From Pipra filicauda (taxonomy: Eukaryota > Chordata > Aves > Passeriformes > Pipridae): a DNA stretch of 64,000 nt. Within the stretch, counting starts at the first letter, position 1; each line of letters opens with the position of its first letter. This document shows, piece by piece, positions 14,001 to 29,000 of this stretch. The notes beneath the pieces were generated by a model. The model was not told the DNA's origin, made no database searches, and saw only the letters and a program-made list of their open reading frames with translations. The stretch lies in the NCBI RefSeq assembly GCF_003945595.2, contig NW_024104096.1:2475501-2539500 (forward strand), read 5' to 3'. Position numbers and translations under genes: made by a program.

Positions 14001-17000
14001 AAACTCTCCATTTAAGCAGCCTGTTGTTATGGAGCTGATGTGAATGGCACATTCTGCCTGACCTTCCTTGCAGCAGGTGGTTCCTCTGCTTTTGCCATTA
14101 GCTCTGAAGCTGTCTCTGTGGGTCCTGGTTCACATGGTGTGAGACACTGCAAGAGCATGGATATGATGAGCTCTTTCACCAGTTTATATTCCAAATTGAA
14201 GATCCCAAGGGCTTCAGAAGGATTTGATACGCCAGTGCCCACCTGCTTTAAAGAGCAAAGTGGAAAGCAAGCGAGTACAACTAATTCCTATACAAGAGAG
14301 AGGGTGACATTTTCACTTCTCCTCCTACATTTATTTACATAATTCTGAATGCAAATTTTCTATCAGCTCACATATGGGAATAACAAAATAGGAAGTGAGA
14401 TTTCCAATTAACCTAACGATAATGAGGACAACACATTTACAGTGACGATACTCACACATAAATTGCTAAGTACCTCCTAGACAGTGACACGAAATTTTAA
14501 CTGGTACTTCTGTCCTTGTGATGTTCTGTTTTTTACAATGAGAAATACAAGTCAGGTGTGCTCTCCATGACACCCTGCTCAGTGCTTGTCCTTGGCTACA
14601 TTAGGAAAAGGACATGACAGGTATTTTCCCTATTCTACAGAGTCTTGATCTAGGATCAAAAAACTGCCCTTTCCCTTATATTTTTATCTTTGTGTGGGCA
14701 AGAAGTGATTTTGGATGGCTTGTTCACTTCTGATGCACAGCAGAAAAACTGGAAAAAAACTTCTGATGTGAAGCAGGAAACACTCCTAAAGTGAAAGACT
14801 ATTCCCTTTGGTCATTAAGTCCATCACAAAACTTTACCATAAGTCTTTCTTCCTTCTTCATTTTAAGGCTGTACCTCCACTTCCATGCACATCTTTGAAG
14901 TCTATGAGTGTCCATGTCCACACCATTTGCAAGCACTAGTATGTGCTCCAGATGAAAGCAAATCTGACACGGGCAGGTGAAGGCAAGGGCAGTCATGAGT
15001 GCCCTTCATAGATCCAAAGATGCTTAATCATCCAAGCACTGAAACACTTTACTTTCTTACCCAAACCTCCAATAAGCTTTCTCTTTTTTCCCCTGCTCTA
15101 TGCGCAAAATGACAGCCACTTACTTCACAAGATGGATATGCTCTGAGGGAATTGTCACTGATGTTACCTTGCCAAGAAAAATTACTTTCAGGCTTTCCAC
15201 TCAAATCCTCATTCAAAATGAGCGTTTGCCCATTTGCAGACAATCCCCTGATAGATGTTATCTCATAAAACCCACTGGGTGGTTCAGCTTTGTGTCCATT
15301 TTGCAGTGTTCCTCCACATACCTAGACCTAATGACAGCTTTGAACATATTCCTGTATATTTACAGGACTTATCTCTCATCCAAACACCCAAAATCACATA
15401 TTAATTGATGAACTATCTGGACATAAAAAACTCCACATATTGGCTGATCTTCACTGCTTTGAAGCTCCTCCTCTTCAACTCAATATCCTGTTCCTTGAGT
15501 CTATTGAGGGGCTTTGCTTAGGCATTTGTGATGCTCTGTTCTAGTTTGGCTTAAACAGTTGACAAACTTTCTTCTTCTGGCCCTTTAACCCTACAGCACT
15601 CAACCAAACCTCCTTCTGCATTTTTTTCCCGTTATTCTCATTTTTCATGTTTTACATTTTTCAGTTAATCCAGAAATTTCGTAAGCTGCTTAAAATTTTC
15701 TTTTCTCTCATGCATATTAGATTCGGTTCCATAATTAAAAGCTGCAAGACAATCATCTTCCAGCTTCCTTGTGATTTCTTTTTCATTGCTTATGAAAGCA
15801 GTGCTATACACTGGAGATGGAAGATGTGACAAAACCTCATGAACCTGTCCTGATTATTTCAGCATGACAACAACCACCAGAGTGAAAAATGCCTATGCTG
15901 ATTTCATCCATTTCTATTTTAAGTATATTTCACAGTATTTCAGAGTTGTGAGAAACTCATTAGAGCAGCAAAAAGCGCTGTTATAATAACGATGCAGAAG
16001 AGAAAGTGAATCCCAGTCTGAGCTTCAGCTGCAGCTGTTGAAAGAGAAGATGTGAACAGAAGGCAATAGGGATCTGATAGACCCAGGATGTGAAGCTGTC
16101 TGCTAGGAGACTGACTCGTGTTCCATGCACATGAAGGTTTCATAAACGCAATGTGATAAACTCTTTTCTTTTTTTCCATTTTGCAATCAGGTCAAGTCAT
16201 CAAGCTCAGTCGAGTTTTTGAACCGTAAGTAACTATATGCTTTTGCCTGGAAGACAACAAATGTCTATGATTTTTGTGGTATGTCTAGCATATGGTTTGA
16301 TAAATGGCCATAAAGTCCATGCCTAAAGAGAGAATCATTATGGAAGGGTGCCTCAGTTTAGTTGGTCTCCTCCAAATAAGATCCAGGTATACAAATATTT
16401 TTCTTTTTCTCAAGATTATTTTATTTTCCTGTCCTAATTCTAAAAAAAAAAGTTCCTTAAATACATTTACTGTTAGTGCTAAGGGAATTAATTCTCTTTA
16501 CCAGGTATAATTTAATTCTAGTTTATAGAACAATAACCAAAGAATTAAAATACCATTGGAAGTTCCTTTGAACTGAGTTGATGCAGAGTGCAGAAATGAG
16601 TCACAGCATACTCTAACAGTGCTCCAAAGATGAAGCTGAAGCAGATACCGAGGTACACATCAATTGCCTTAATAAAGCAATTAGCATTTGGGAGTGAAGT
16701 CCTGGCTCCCATCATCAGTGTTGTCATTGTAAGGACTGTGGTAACACCTGTGGAACGCAAAAATATATGTTCTAATATAACATGCATAGAAATGAAGGCC
16801 TCCACTGCAAGGGCCCTACTACAAGAGAGTTTTTCCCGGCTCTGAAACTCCAAATATGCCACAGCATTTAATGGGTCATGTTTTAGAAAGAAGGCTTTCC
16901 AATGAACTTATAATTTTTATGAACTTATAATTCTGAAGTTAAATGTTTAAAAATACTAATGAAAACTGTTAGTAAAGCTGAGAAGACTAGAAATTAAAAT

Positions 17001-20000
17001 GAGAGAGATTTTGGTGTCATGGAATGTATATTTATGATTAACACATTATTATTGCAAATCTATGCAAAAGCTCCTTTTAAATATTCAGATATCATTTTGC
17101 TCAGTGTAGTTGCCCAATGGCCTCATTTGATGTGAAATCTTTCTACCCTATTCTGCAGGAGTGTTTTTCCCACCCCACCTGCAGCCTGATCAAAACTGAT
17201 TTGCATTCTTTCCCTTTCAGAATATCCTTTATTTGAAATTAATTATATTTAATCTCTTATAATTCTCTTATTATTCATGTGTTAATTAGTATGTATCATT
17301 AGACCTCACAAAAGCCTCGCAATTCTGTCTGTGCATGCCATGTGTTTTAATATGTTTAAATTATTTCCAAAATGACAGTTTTTTCCTTTGCTTTCAGCAG
17401 CCTCCCCTGCCTCTAAGTCTCCTGTAGCTCCCAAAGACATTTTTCTTCGCTAAAGAATAGCAAGGCTTCAAGGGGATCCACACATATACTAGGTAGGGCA
17501 AACCAAAAAAGTTATTCCATAAAACTCAGAAGTGTTTGGGAAATGGATGCCATGTACTTGTAATAAAAAAAGCATCTTAATGATCCAGCTCTTGGTTTGG
17601 TTTGGTTTATTGGCTTCTCACCTATGCAGATTCTTGCTGGAACTGATGACTGGCTTATCCAAAATGATACCCAGGAGAGCACAACCAGTAGGATTGATGG
17701 TACATATGTCTCTAATATGAAGTACAAGATGTTTCTCTTGAGTTCAAAGTGAAACACTAGTTTTGGGTAACGTCCTGTGGAAAGAGCAGGGAAAAATATT
17801 GTGAAGGTGTAATTCATAAAAAGTTCTTTGAAATAACAATCTGTATTATTTTGGTGCACTACAGTGCAGTAAAAACTTAACAAACAAGCTTGAAAAAAAT
17901 TAAACACAGCGCTGAAAAATTCAAGATGAATACTCTAAAATTAACAATCAAAATACGTAACACCCAGTCACCATATTCAGAGTTTTATTAAAGGTCCCTT
18001 GAACTGGAAATTAAATGGAGATTAGGAACGGAAAAAATAAAACCAACAATGCATGGAAAGGATGTTTCATTATATAACACAAGGAAATTTTAAGTCACAT
18101 ATGTATTTAGCTGTCACTATTCATAACAATAAATGAGCTATGATATGAAGTAACATGGTAAAAATTGTAATTTCACAAAGTTAGAATGGGTTCTTACTTT
18201 TACCTATCTCACATATCTCATTTATTTTGCTTTTCTTTTCACTTACTACTGTTCAAGATCTGGATTAAGGGTACTGCTTACCTACCTCTTATATTCCACT
18301 TACTGATACTGCTTACCTACCTCTTATATTCCACTTAAACCCAAGCAGTATCTTTGTATCTTCACTACTTATTTTTTCTTTATATTAATGCATTACAGTG
18401 TTTGTGTTACTCTGAGCAGTGTCACTATTGTGGCACAAATGGTTTGCTTCTATGTGAGTGATTTCTAGAAGATGAACTTTTGGGATCACAGAGTCAAATA
18501 CAGAATTGGTTTTCATGAGGGGACAGTACACTTGTAAGCAAAGCCCAAATTTTTTATCCAGCTCAATAACCAAGCAAAATTTTGCCTGTGTTGAAGCACA
18601 GGATCTGAAATTGTTACCAGTTCAATGAATCTCAGGAAGGCAAAATCTTTCTTTTTACTAATTTAAAAGAGCACAAAGGACTTCTTATTCTGAAGTTCCA
18701 AGTTCAAAATTGTTAATAAATTTTTACAACATTATTTTAACAACAGAAAATCAGAATACCAGTGAGAGTGTAATGCTCTGTAGTCAGATAGCTTTGGTTT
18801 CAGCTATTTTAATACAAAACATTATGCTCTCTGGGACCTATGTTTGCTTCCAGTGCTGTGTGCTGCAAGTCAGGACAGAAGTACAGAACAGTGAATTCAC
18901 TTTAGCAACAACAATATACACACAGACAGGCTATTTTTGCATCCCTCAGGTGCACTGTGAGACGCAAAGTCAAAGAACACTGAAAAGCTTGAAGTGCAAG
19001 TAATGGATGCCAAGGAATGTATTATTGCTCCCAGACTAAAAAATGAATGGTTAAATCTTCATTTTTGAAAGAATTGTATATATTGCATCAAGAAAACAAT
19101 AAGGATTCACAGAATTCTTAAAACCAGAAAGAATTGCTAGATTATGTAGTCTGACCCTAATCACAAGCTATTAAATTTCCCCAATTATCCCCTGCTTTGA
19201 ACTCAGTCATTTTGGTTGGAATAGAGCCCATCTTTCACACAGACATGTAGACTTAGTTTAAGGATATCTAGACACACAGTACCCACCATTTCTCTCAGCA
19301 AATAATTCTGTTAAAAATTAATGTCTAATTTCTAATATTAATCTAATTTCAGTTTTCTGCCATGCTGACTGCCTTTTCTCTAGTGAACTAAAGAGTCCTC
19401 TAGTAGTCAGTTCTTTCTCCTTTCAAAAGTAAAAATGCACTGTATTTAGGGTTCTTTTTTGTAAGTTCAGTATATTAAGATCCTCAAGTGTCTCACTGAT
19501 AGAAGAAAGGATACAAAGATGAACATTAGACTTAAACTATCTCCATGAGGCAAGAAATACAAAGATGTTTTACGCCATTATTATCATTTTTATGTGAAAC
19601 AGGGAACATTAACCAATGTACCTCTATCAAGGCTGTGATTTTTACCACTGCAGTTGTTTCAATAAATGCCATTTTGCTCACCAAAACTGATTTTAAGTGT
19701 AAGCAGACCAAAGTCAAGCACTCAAAAGTTAGGAGGGGAAAAACTTACTGTGCAGCATTACTGCTTCTGTCTGCACTCATCCTTTCACTAAACTGAGCAC
19801 TAGTGCTATGGAAAAACACTGATTCTGGACAACAAAAGGCTATAGCATAGAGCATATTGTGGGAAAGAGGACTGGATACTCCACAAAAGTAACTTGTTTT
19901 GTGCTTCTGTGCTGACCATAGAGAAGAATGTCTTGCCACAAGCTCAGCAAAGGGGAGTGAAGAGACTGGACTATACTTCCTGCAGAGTATCACAGGCACA

Positions 20001-23000
20001 TGGGAGTTCCTGTGGTTCAGCCTTAGAAGAACTTGTCTTTAAGAAGGAAAACTCTGAAACAGCCAATGTAACCATACAACAATACCATCTCCTTGGTAGT
20101 GCCCTACAACTGTATCTCCATTTACCTTAGTATAAAAGGCAAGTGTGTACATGGGAAGTTAGTTCAAAATATCAAATTTGAAAGTCACAGTTTGCTACTT
20201 TGCTGCAATTTCCAAGTGTAGACAAGCCTTTTGGGTATTACGATGTTATTATTTCTCCCGATGCCAGAAATTTCTGAAGTAATGTGAACAAGAGGAATAG
20301 AGATGTAATGGCTTATAGCTGAGTGGCTTTTTGGGGAACAAAGAAGAGGCATTCTAATCTTAAGGTTTTCTGCTTGCCAGAATCCAAAGACACATCATGG
20401 ACATGATAATAATAGTGTCAGCATTTCTCTAAAGAGTTCAGAAGAGCTTTTATAATGGAAATTTTGAAGTAACCTATATATAGAATTCATCAGAGCTCCT
20501 CCTGTAATAAACTGAAGGAAGGAGTAGTTGAGAAAAAGTATTCAGTGCATACTTATCATGCTAAAGAAATGAGCAATGGGATAAAATGAAGATAGAGAAA
20601 TATTACAGTCCTTTTTTCATCTACACCACACACGTACCAGAAGTTATCATCTCTAAAAAGAACAGATTTGCTACTCCAGTTGTGTGAGCTGCATATGAGA
20701 GTAATGCTGTATCTCATTGCCTTTGACTTGCACAGCTGAGACTATAGTGCCATCAGCCAAATCAAAATTGAAACAGATTTATACAATCCTAGTCCTGGCT
20801 TTACTAGAGTTAACTCAAGTACAGCTCAAATTAACTCCTCAAAACTGCAAATTTGCCCCTTGCTTGAGTCTTATTGACAACAAAATACTTGCAATAAAAT
20901 GAAAAGATTTTTTTTTCATTCAAGTTTCTCACCCATTATGAGTGTCACGTCAGTGTGAGACTCCTCTGATTTAAATGTGATGTGATGGAATTAATCTCTA
21001 TGCAGATAGTTAACTGCAGCAAAGATGTAGCATTAGCACTTACCAAAGTGTTGAATTACTGTGTTTAACACTTTCTCAGATGACTCTGAACTTAAATGAC
21101 TGTCAATATACATATGCTAAACACACCAGAAGGTGGGGTATTCTACTTAGGTCACCTCACAGCAAAAGAAGATTAAACTGAGTTATTTTGGGGCTTTATA
21201 GAATTTACTAGAGGGCAGAAGTAAATTCTGCTAAGTACCCTAAAAAGTACAAAAAGGTGACAGGTGACAAAAAAGGTGGCAAAAAAAAGTACCATTTGAT
21301 CCAGCTGATCACTTTTGTTGCAGCATCATAAAAATTATACCCAAATAGCCTCTTTCTCAGTAGCTGAGCAGGTCTAGATCCAGGTCTAAGACAGATTTTT
21401 ATGAAGGCAGTAAAAACTAGTTTATTCTGTTTTATAACTTGGCTTTGAAGATTGGCTTTTGTCTTTTAAAATTATATTCTAATATATAGTGCTGATTATC
21501 TAACACTTTGTATAGAATCTCCACTGATGATTCTATCAGCAATGACTACTGCTGCACTGCTTGAAAAATAGATATAAACCTAAATAGGCTTCCTTGTCAT
21601 GCTAGGTCATTCATTTTCTGATAATGCCATTTTTCTTTGGCATCTGTTTCCAGCTGATGGCAGAATGCTGTATCTCTGCTCTTTTCTGCAGCATCTCTCA
21701 CCAGCAGGTGGTCCCAACAGAGACACCTGAAGGAAGAACTGATCCTCTATAAATCCTGTCAGCAATTCCTAACTTCCACTCTAAGTGTTATGGGATGGGA
21801 GCATCTTCCCCACAGCTACTTCTGTGGACTTTTTGCTGAACTCTACTCCAGTAAAAGACTGCTCCACATCATTCTTTATGTAAGAAGCACTTTGGTATCC
21901 TGCACAGGGGCATGCAGTCAGGCACAAAGAGCATACTTTTCTCTATCATGAATTATTTATGCTAACCCCTTGGGTGTCTGCTAAAATGTGTGATGTACAT
22001 CTTGCACAAGCACGTCAGTAGAATTCTACCAATGCATCGTTTTCTTCTCTTCTTGCGTCTTTTAAGGGCATGCTACAGGAAAGCTTTAAATAGATTTTAC
22101 TGGCTTAACTATACACTAAAAATGTAGTTTTCAGTATATAATTTTTTTATTGCTTGTTTACAACGAACATATGCATTAAGGAATTATTATGTCCCCACTC
22201 TTACACAACAAATAAGTTGTACAACTGAAATACAATTATCTGACTGCTGCAGGATGCTAAATGTGTTGATACATATTGTTAATATGCTATTACAGCTCCT
22301 TTGTCCCCCCTCAGACAAAAATCATTTTTTTGTTCTTCATAGTTTAGATCTTATAAACTATCTCTTTTCTTACTTGCTTTTCAGAAGTGAACTAGAAGAA
22401 ATCAAAGCTCAGGCCAGGCTTCTCAACATGTGTTTCATGTTCATGAAAATGCTTTACAAAAAGTAAGTTTGAAATTCAAATTTCCTAAGAATGAAGCAAA
22501 CCCTTTCATGTAGTGTTTGTCGGCAGGTATATTTATCCATTTAGCTTACCTGTAAAAAAAACAGAAAAACTATGCCACGGGAAGTTTTCCAAGTGTCCAT
22601 CTCTATGTATATATATACTACAAGGAACTTTGCAGAAGTTAACAAAAAATGCCTCCTAATATCCTTCTGTTTCATTCATTGCATTTCAATATGTTTTTAT
22701 GTTACTGCAACTTTTTCAATGCATTTACCAATTTTTTTTTCTAAATTGTTTTACATTGCAGAATTATCTCAAAAACAACTCAGGATAGAAAACTGAAGAT
22801 GAGCCTGTAGGACAAAGCAAGGTAGTGCCTGTGTTTGGAGAGGAAGAGACTGACTGATGAACATACACTCTTTGTAGAGTCTGTTATATTTATACACTCT
22901 CATACAACTTTTGCAGTCTATATATAGTTTGTATCCATTTTGATTTCAGATCACTAATTATAAGTGACAGCAACTTGTTACTGGCTTAATTGTGACCTCC

Positions 23001-26000
23001 CCCCTGAGAAGCTCATAATGTGGTGGCCAGGGGACCACAGAGCTTCTGCACTGCATAGCCAAATGAGAACTGATGGGCTTCTAGCCTGAGAAGGCTAAAA
23101 CAGGATTTGTGATAGACATCAAAACCCTGGAAGTGACTGTGGACAAGAACAGCAGCCAGCTGCCTTTGTGCTCTCTTTTTAATAGAGCAAATATCTTGTC
23201 TATGTGCATCAAGGAGCAGAGACTCACTTTATGCTTCTGCCTCTTCTTTCCCTCTGTTCTGCCAAAATAATACCTTTTAAATACGGCAATCTGTTGACTT
23301 GACATTTTTGAAGTGAGGAAGTGCAATGAGAGCCCTGATTGCCTGACACGTCTCTCTCTGCCTTCTGGGCTGAAGACTTAGCTTTAGACTAGACCTGAGC
23401 AAGCTGAGCCTCTTCATTCCTGCTGCCACTGAGGAATTAGCAGGAGGGTTGCAGTAGCGAGAGTAAGACTTAAGGAAAGATGCTGGGAAAAAGCTATCAA
23501 CAGCCAATTAGCCTGAAGTTTTAAATTATGTTTTTGCTTCTTTCTCCAACTAAAAATGGTAATTGAGATTAATTAGCTATCACTTGCTGTGAAAATAGAA
23601 GCATTTATTGAGTGGGAACACATGGGGTCTGTCCTGTGCCCAGTACTGCTCACTAGCAAACAGAATGACATACCAAGTGTCTGTTGAGAGTGGAGTGTTA
23701 TGTTAACACACTGGAGAACAGGATTAGAGCTCAAAAATACCTGAACTATCAAAAACCAAGTAAAACAAGATGCAATTCAAAAAAAGCAAGTACAAAGTCC
23801 TGCACTCAGATGGGCATTACTCATTCCCAGAGATCAGGAAATAGGTGGTCTCAGGGCAATAAGAAAGACAGAGAAGTAGAAGGAATCACAAGCTGAACAA
23901 GGTCAAAAATGCATGATTATTTTTTACAAAAACAAATACCAACCTAGAATGGATAAAGAGGAACAGAGTTCATGGAACACATTAAGTAAACCCCTCCATC
24001 CATCTGATGGGAACAGGATACCCAGTTTTGGTTGCTGCGTATCAGCAAAGATATGAGAAATCTGATGGGAGAACAATAGCAAAAAGAGGATATCTAGAAA
24101 ATTGGTTATATAAATTAAAAAAGAGGAGAGTTGTTGGTCTGAAAAAATATGTATCTGTGTTGAAACAGTGAAGGCGCCGCTGAAAAACAGCAAGGCATTT
24201 GTCTACAATATCCACATAATGGGTTTGAAATGCAGCAAGGGAGATCAAGATTAGACATGAGGAAAATATGCGTGTAATAAACACCAGGAAAAAAAGATCA
24301 TCTAGGGAGGCTGTGAAGCAGGCACTTTGGAGGTTTGTCTGACTTACTCCTAGAAACATCTGTCAGGAAGTAGGCTGTAGATATAGATGACCTTGCCCCG
24401 CGACATGAGAATAGACTCAATGAATTCTCAAAGTGTATTCCAGCCTTATTTCTATGATTGTTTAGACAAAAAGCTAGGCTGTAACAGTCCTTCATTGCTT
24501 TTATGTTTTTCCAATAAGAAAAGCAAGCTTTTTATATCAGTATTTATTACTCTGAGAGTGCAGGTGGTGTTGGCAGGACACCTAAAACAAAAACCCAGCA
24601 CCCCCTGATGAAGATACACAGTGTAAGAGTGTATCAGTGTATGCAGAATGAGGACTATAGTTAAGACATGTAGAAAGTGTTTCTAACAATTACTTTACCC
24701 ATGTCTAAAAGGAAATTGTTCTGTATCAAAACAAAGTCAACACCAAAACCTAGCCAGCAATCTACCTAACATTATTTAAAGTGACTTACTATTATGCCAT
24801 TACAATAATGTGATTACTATTATGTGGTACGTGCTGTTCTGCCAACAAGATTAATTCACAGTGTCCTTTTCTTAAATTTATTGAAGTTACTTATGCAGGA
24901 ATTTTGCTGACTGCATTTTAAATTTGGCTCTGTCAGTGGCTGTATGTGAACTTGGGCTTTGCACTGTTGCACAATATTTCACTTGCACAGCAGCTGTACT
25001 GTCTGTTCAAGTTCACAGAGTATCAAATCCTGATTGCTTTTTTTGCTGTGTTAGGAAATACTGCACACAGCTCTTCTCCCATAACTAGCTTAAGCCTTTT
25101 GAATTTTAGCAGTTATAAATAACTGTTATTTAAAATGTAATTGTTATTTATTAAATACTCTCATCTATTAATGGCATTAAGGAAATGCAAAGCATAATTT
25201 TTCACTTCAAAATTGACTACATAGCTCCATAATTTGGTTACTTTTTTCTTTTAATATGGGCTACGGTAGGCACCACTTTCCAAAAAATTCTGTACAAAAC
25301 AACACCTAATTCAGAATGACTCAATAGAAAATTAAGAGGATTAGGAGATTTAAATTTATGCAGTATGTAGTACTTAGCACTTGATAGCATGGCTTTCTTG
25401 AACAGGAGAACTGAAACAAGGAGGTGTGAGAAATTTAAATCGAATTAAGTTGCATGTGTTAAAACGTATAATTAAAACAAGTGGCTTTTGACTTGATACA
25501 TATGATTCCTGCCAACACAAAGAGAGAAAGACAGCATCATTTACTGGAACAAGAGTACAGCTCGTCTGATCACACCTGGTCAACTCTAATTGGAAACTGG
25601 CCTTAGTCTATTCAATCAAAAAAACCCAACAACAAACGAAAACAAAAAAACAACCAACCAAAACCAAACCAAACCAAATTATTTATTTTTTTTTAGAGTC
25701 TTGATTCTGTGATAGAAGGTGGCAGGAATTAAGCAGGTTTTCTCTTCCACTTTCCTGTATGGTGAACAGGTTCTAATAACCTTCTGGGCAGAACAGCAGT
25801 AAGGATTATTCTTCTTTGATTGAACCTGATGCTGCTTACCCACAAGCTGTAAGAAGGAGGAAGGCAGGTAGATGTCATTTATGTAAGTATTAAGAAACTC
25901 TGTAATCCTAGAGTCTGTTAGTAGGTATTTAATTTCTACTTTTCTATCCACTTAGAGAACTTTGATTATTAGCCTGAATTTAGACCACAAGTTTCTTCAT

Positions 26001-29000
26001 GTTGTGTTATTAAAGCAGAAATACCCAATAATAGAACAGAGAAACTATATTTCTGTGACTCAGAATTAGTAACATATCTTCTGGTGAAACTGCAGTTTTG
26101 AAGGATGTGTGTGTCTTGAGTTAAATATTACCCTTTTGGTGTGTGTGCTGACTTGAGAGAAACTGAGTACACAGTGAAGAGCAGCAATGAAGGACTTAAG
26201 AGTAACTCAAAGAACATAAGGCAGGTTTGGCAGGTCTTGAAATCTCCAAAAGCCCTTTCAAAATCTCTGGAAAATAAATAAGAACACACTTTTTCCTGAG
26301 GTTAAGTCCTGCAGTTAGAGGAAACTTTCTAGAGCAGTTTCCTAAGACTGGCAGAAGAGCAGATCTGTGGAAATGCCCTTCTCTGGGCAGAGGAACCTCA
26401 GGGTGAGCAATCTGCACTCTGCTGCCACCAGGCTGGGCAGAGGCTGCCACAGATAAAGAACAACTCCTACAAGCAGTAGACATGAAATTCAGCTTCCTGC
26501 AGTTGTTAAAGCACCCAGCATATTCTTGGAACTTCCATAGATGAAGAGACTTTTGACTTTCCTAATAAAGCCAGAGTGGCTGTTCTGAGCTGGGTACCCC
26601 AGGGTCCCTGGTCTGTCTCTAATTTAGATGCTCAATTTACAGACAACTCTTCTTTCACATGAGCTCTCCCTGACATTAAATGGAAGAAGTAGTAGACTAC
26701 TTGTTTATAATCCTTTAGATAATGTGTAGCCTCCAAGAAAATGCTCAAAAACTCTCAGTCTTTACATTAGCTGGATCTCTGCTTGTAATATCTGGAAAAG
26801 TATGGCTTCAAAAATGTAATTATTAGAATACGAAAACTGTCATCCTAACAGAAAGCAGTGTGCTCTGTTCCTTAATGCTGCCCTGTTTCCAGAGCCATAT
26901 CACAAACTGTACCTAGAAAGTGCTATAAGGTTGTTTTTACCTGTCTCATATACAGCCTCAGACACGGAGGTAAAGTGGTCTTCTACTGTGTATTGTGCCA
27001 GCCGGAGTGTGTCCAAACCTCGAACTGAATCATTTCCTCTGGTCCAGTAAAACATGACATCATTGATGTTATAACCCCCTGTAGTGATACACAAGCCAAC
27101 AAGAGTGTTTATTTTATGCAATAATTAATTTGTGTTGAGCACACTTATGGTTCAGCTGTTTCTTATTTGTCTGCCTGAAAGTACAGTTAGACATAAACAA
27201 CGACAAGTTTTGGCAGACTGTAACTCCTGTTCACAACAAAACTCCCAATAACATGCAAAGTCTTATAAGCTGAAAGCTGACATTTTTGGAGGTGGTCTTT
27301 TTGTATCTTTTATTTCAGGATAGATGACAAACTAATAAAACAGATTAGTACCACATGGTATTCTAAAGGCAAAAGCTTTAAAGAAATGGAGCTTTTATGA
27401 ATTACAGCACTGCCAGCATTTGCACTACACATGAAACGTGCCTTCTCTTGCATCCCAAGATGTTATTTCGTGGTGCAGTGCATTTGGTCCTCATTCCCAT
27501 AGAAATTAAGGGGTGAGGAGAGCAGCAGAGCTGCTGATTGCTGGTGCTGTGCTCTGACCTGGGCTTGAATCGTCACTTGAGATGATGTTTTGGCTTAGGA
27601 GCTTGAATACTTCCCAAGGACACCAGCTTAGAAGCTGATGTTTCTGCAGGCTCAACAGCGTGGCATGCTTCAGGGGCCCCAGGAGGTTTCCTCTTAACCT
27701 TCAAATAGTAATTAGGAGCTGGATGAATCATCTATCAGAAGGCAACTGTATTTTGCACACACTTGTCAATATGCAGCACAGTCATAGCTAAAATACCTCT
27801 GTAGCTTTTCCCCATTATATGAAAGGCAGACACTTTACAGACTAGTGTATATGATTAATTCAAGATTATGTTAATGTAATTTACATGTTAACAGGGAGCA
27901 TTTGAACATCTTTTTCTTCAGCTTACTTAGATCAATCATTCTTGTATTTGACAGACTTATATTGTGCAAGTTAATAGCTAAGCTTAGGGAACAGAAACAT
28001 GAGCAGATGATTATTTTTAGACATCAGTCAACTGTAAGTAAATTACAGTGAGACAATAAGGCAATACATTACACAAGGTTATATGCTGCAAAAAGAACAA
28101 AGCTCTAGAATCACAGAAAAAAATGATGTTTTAAAATTTTTTTTAAAAAGCGCCTTCTAATATTTTTAAGTTATTGGCTTTATTTCTTGCAGTGACAAAC
28201 CAAAAACGATTTCTTACAGCCCTTTGATGTAGGAAAAAAACAAGTTCAGAAATTTCATTGTAAGGAAACAGTGGACTGGTTACCAATTAAAATGACAATT
28301 TTACCTGGAAATTCTTTCTCTACTCCTTCTTTAAAAGTAAATTTTGTTTTACTAACACTGGCACTTATATGAAAAGGGATCATGACCTGGAATCTCTGCT
28401 CACATTATCATATTTGTAGCAATTAAAGCCAAAATAGCATTGTGCCAAAAGACTAAGTCAAAAGCATGTGTATCCAAACTAAGTTCTCAATTCCCTAAAA
28501 CCACATGCTGGGAAAATTCCCAGATTTGGGAGATGTAAAATAAAAGTAACCTATAAACAAATGCTTGCATTGTCCTTAGTCAAAACTAAGAGGTTCATAA
28601 AAGAAGTTTTTATGCATGACTCCAGACATGGATTCATTTTACTTCCCTTCAGTATAAATGAACTTCAGACATTTAAATAGAGTCCAAAGAACTAGAGATA
28701 ACCACAGTAGATTCCTTTTTGTTTTTCAAGACATTCAGTCTTCCAAGTTGTGTGAGATGGGAGAAGTTTTTGGTGCCCACACGGACAATAACAAGCATAT
28801 CTCGAAATGGAGATTGTCTTGCTTTTGTTCCAAAATATTTTCATTAGCTGAACAATTAGTAGGTTTTGGTGATGCTTCCAATGAAAATTCTTTGAGAATA
28901 ATAATTCCAAATTTTCATGAAGAGAGCCTTCCCAATAGACAGTAAAGTTAAATAGCACAGTGCTCCCTCTGTGCAAAGTTGGTTTTTATTCAGAGGATTA

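Larger units (their letters stand above)
17775..26940 (-). other. GABRP: GABRP intron 7
   Basis: 9.2 kb between the loop C and M1 exons. It holds a 35 bp tandem duplication (18272-18337), two decayed CR1 copies in opposite orientations (about 19105-19490 and 23650-24475) and an A/C-rich low-complexity stretch (about 25617-25679). The rest is AT-rich unique sequence with no exon I can support. Confidence 0.75.

Noticed and set aside
11055..16553. A possible extra coding exon between the M3 exon and the last exon
   Set aside because: The phases of the two exons already match and the 441-residue total equals the family length; no candidate exon with good splice sites was seen.
23924..24495. Minus-strand ORFs of 65-105 residues
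   Set aside because: They are antisense to a decayed CR1 copy.
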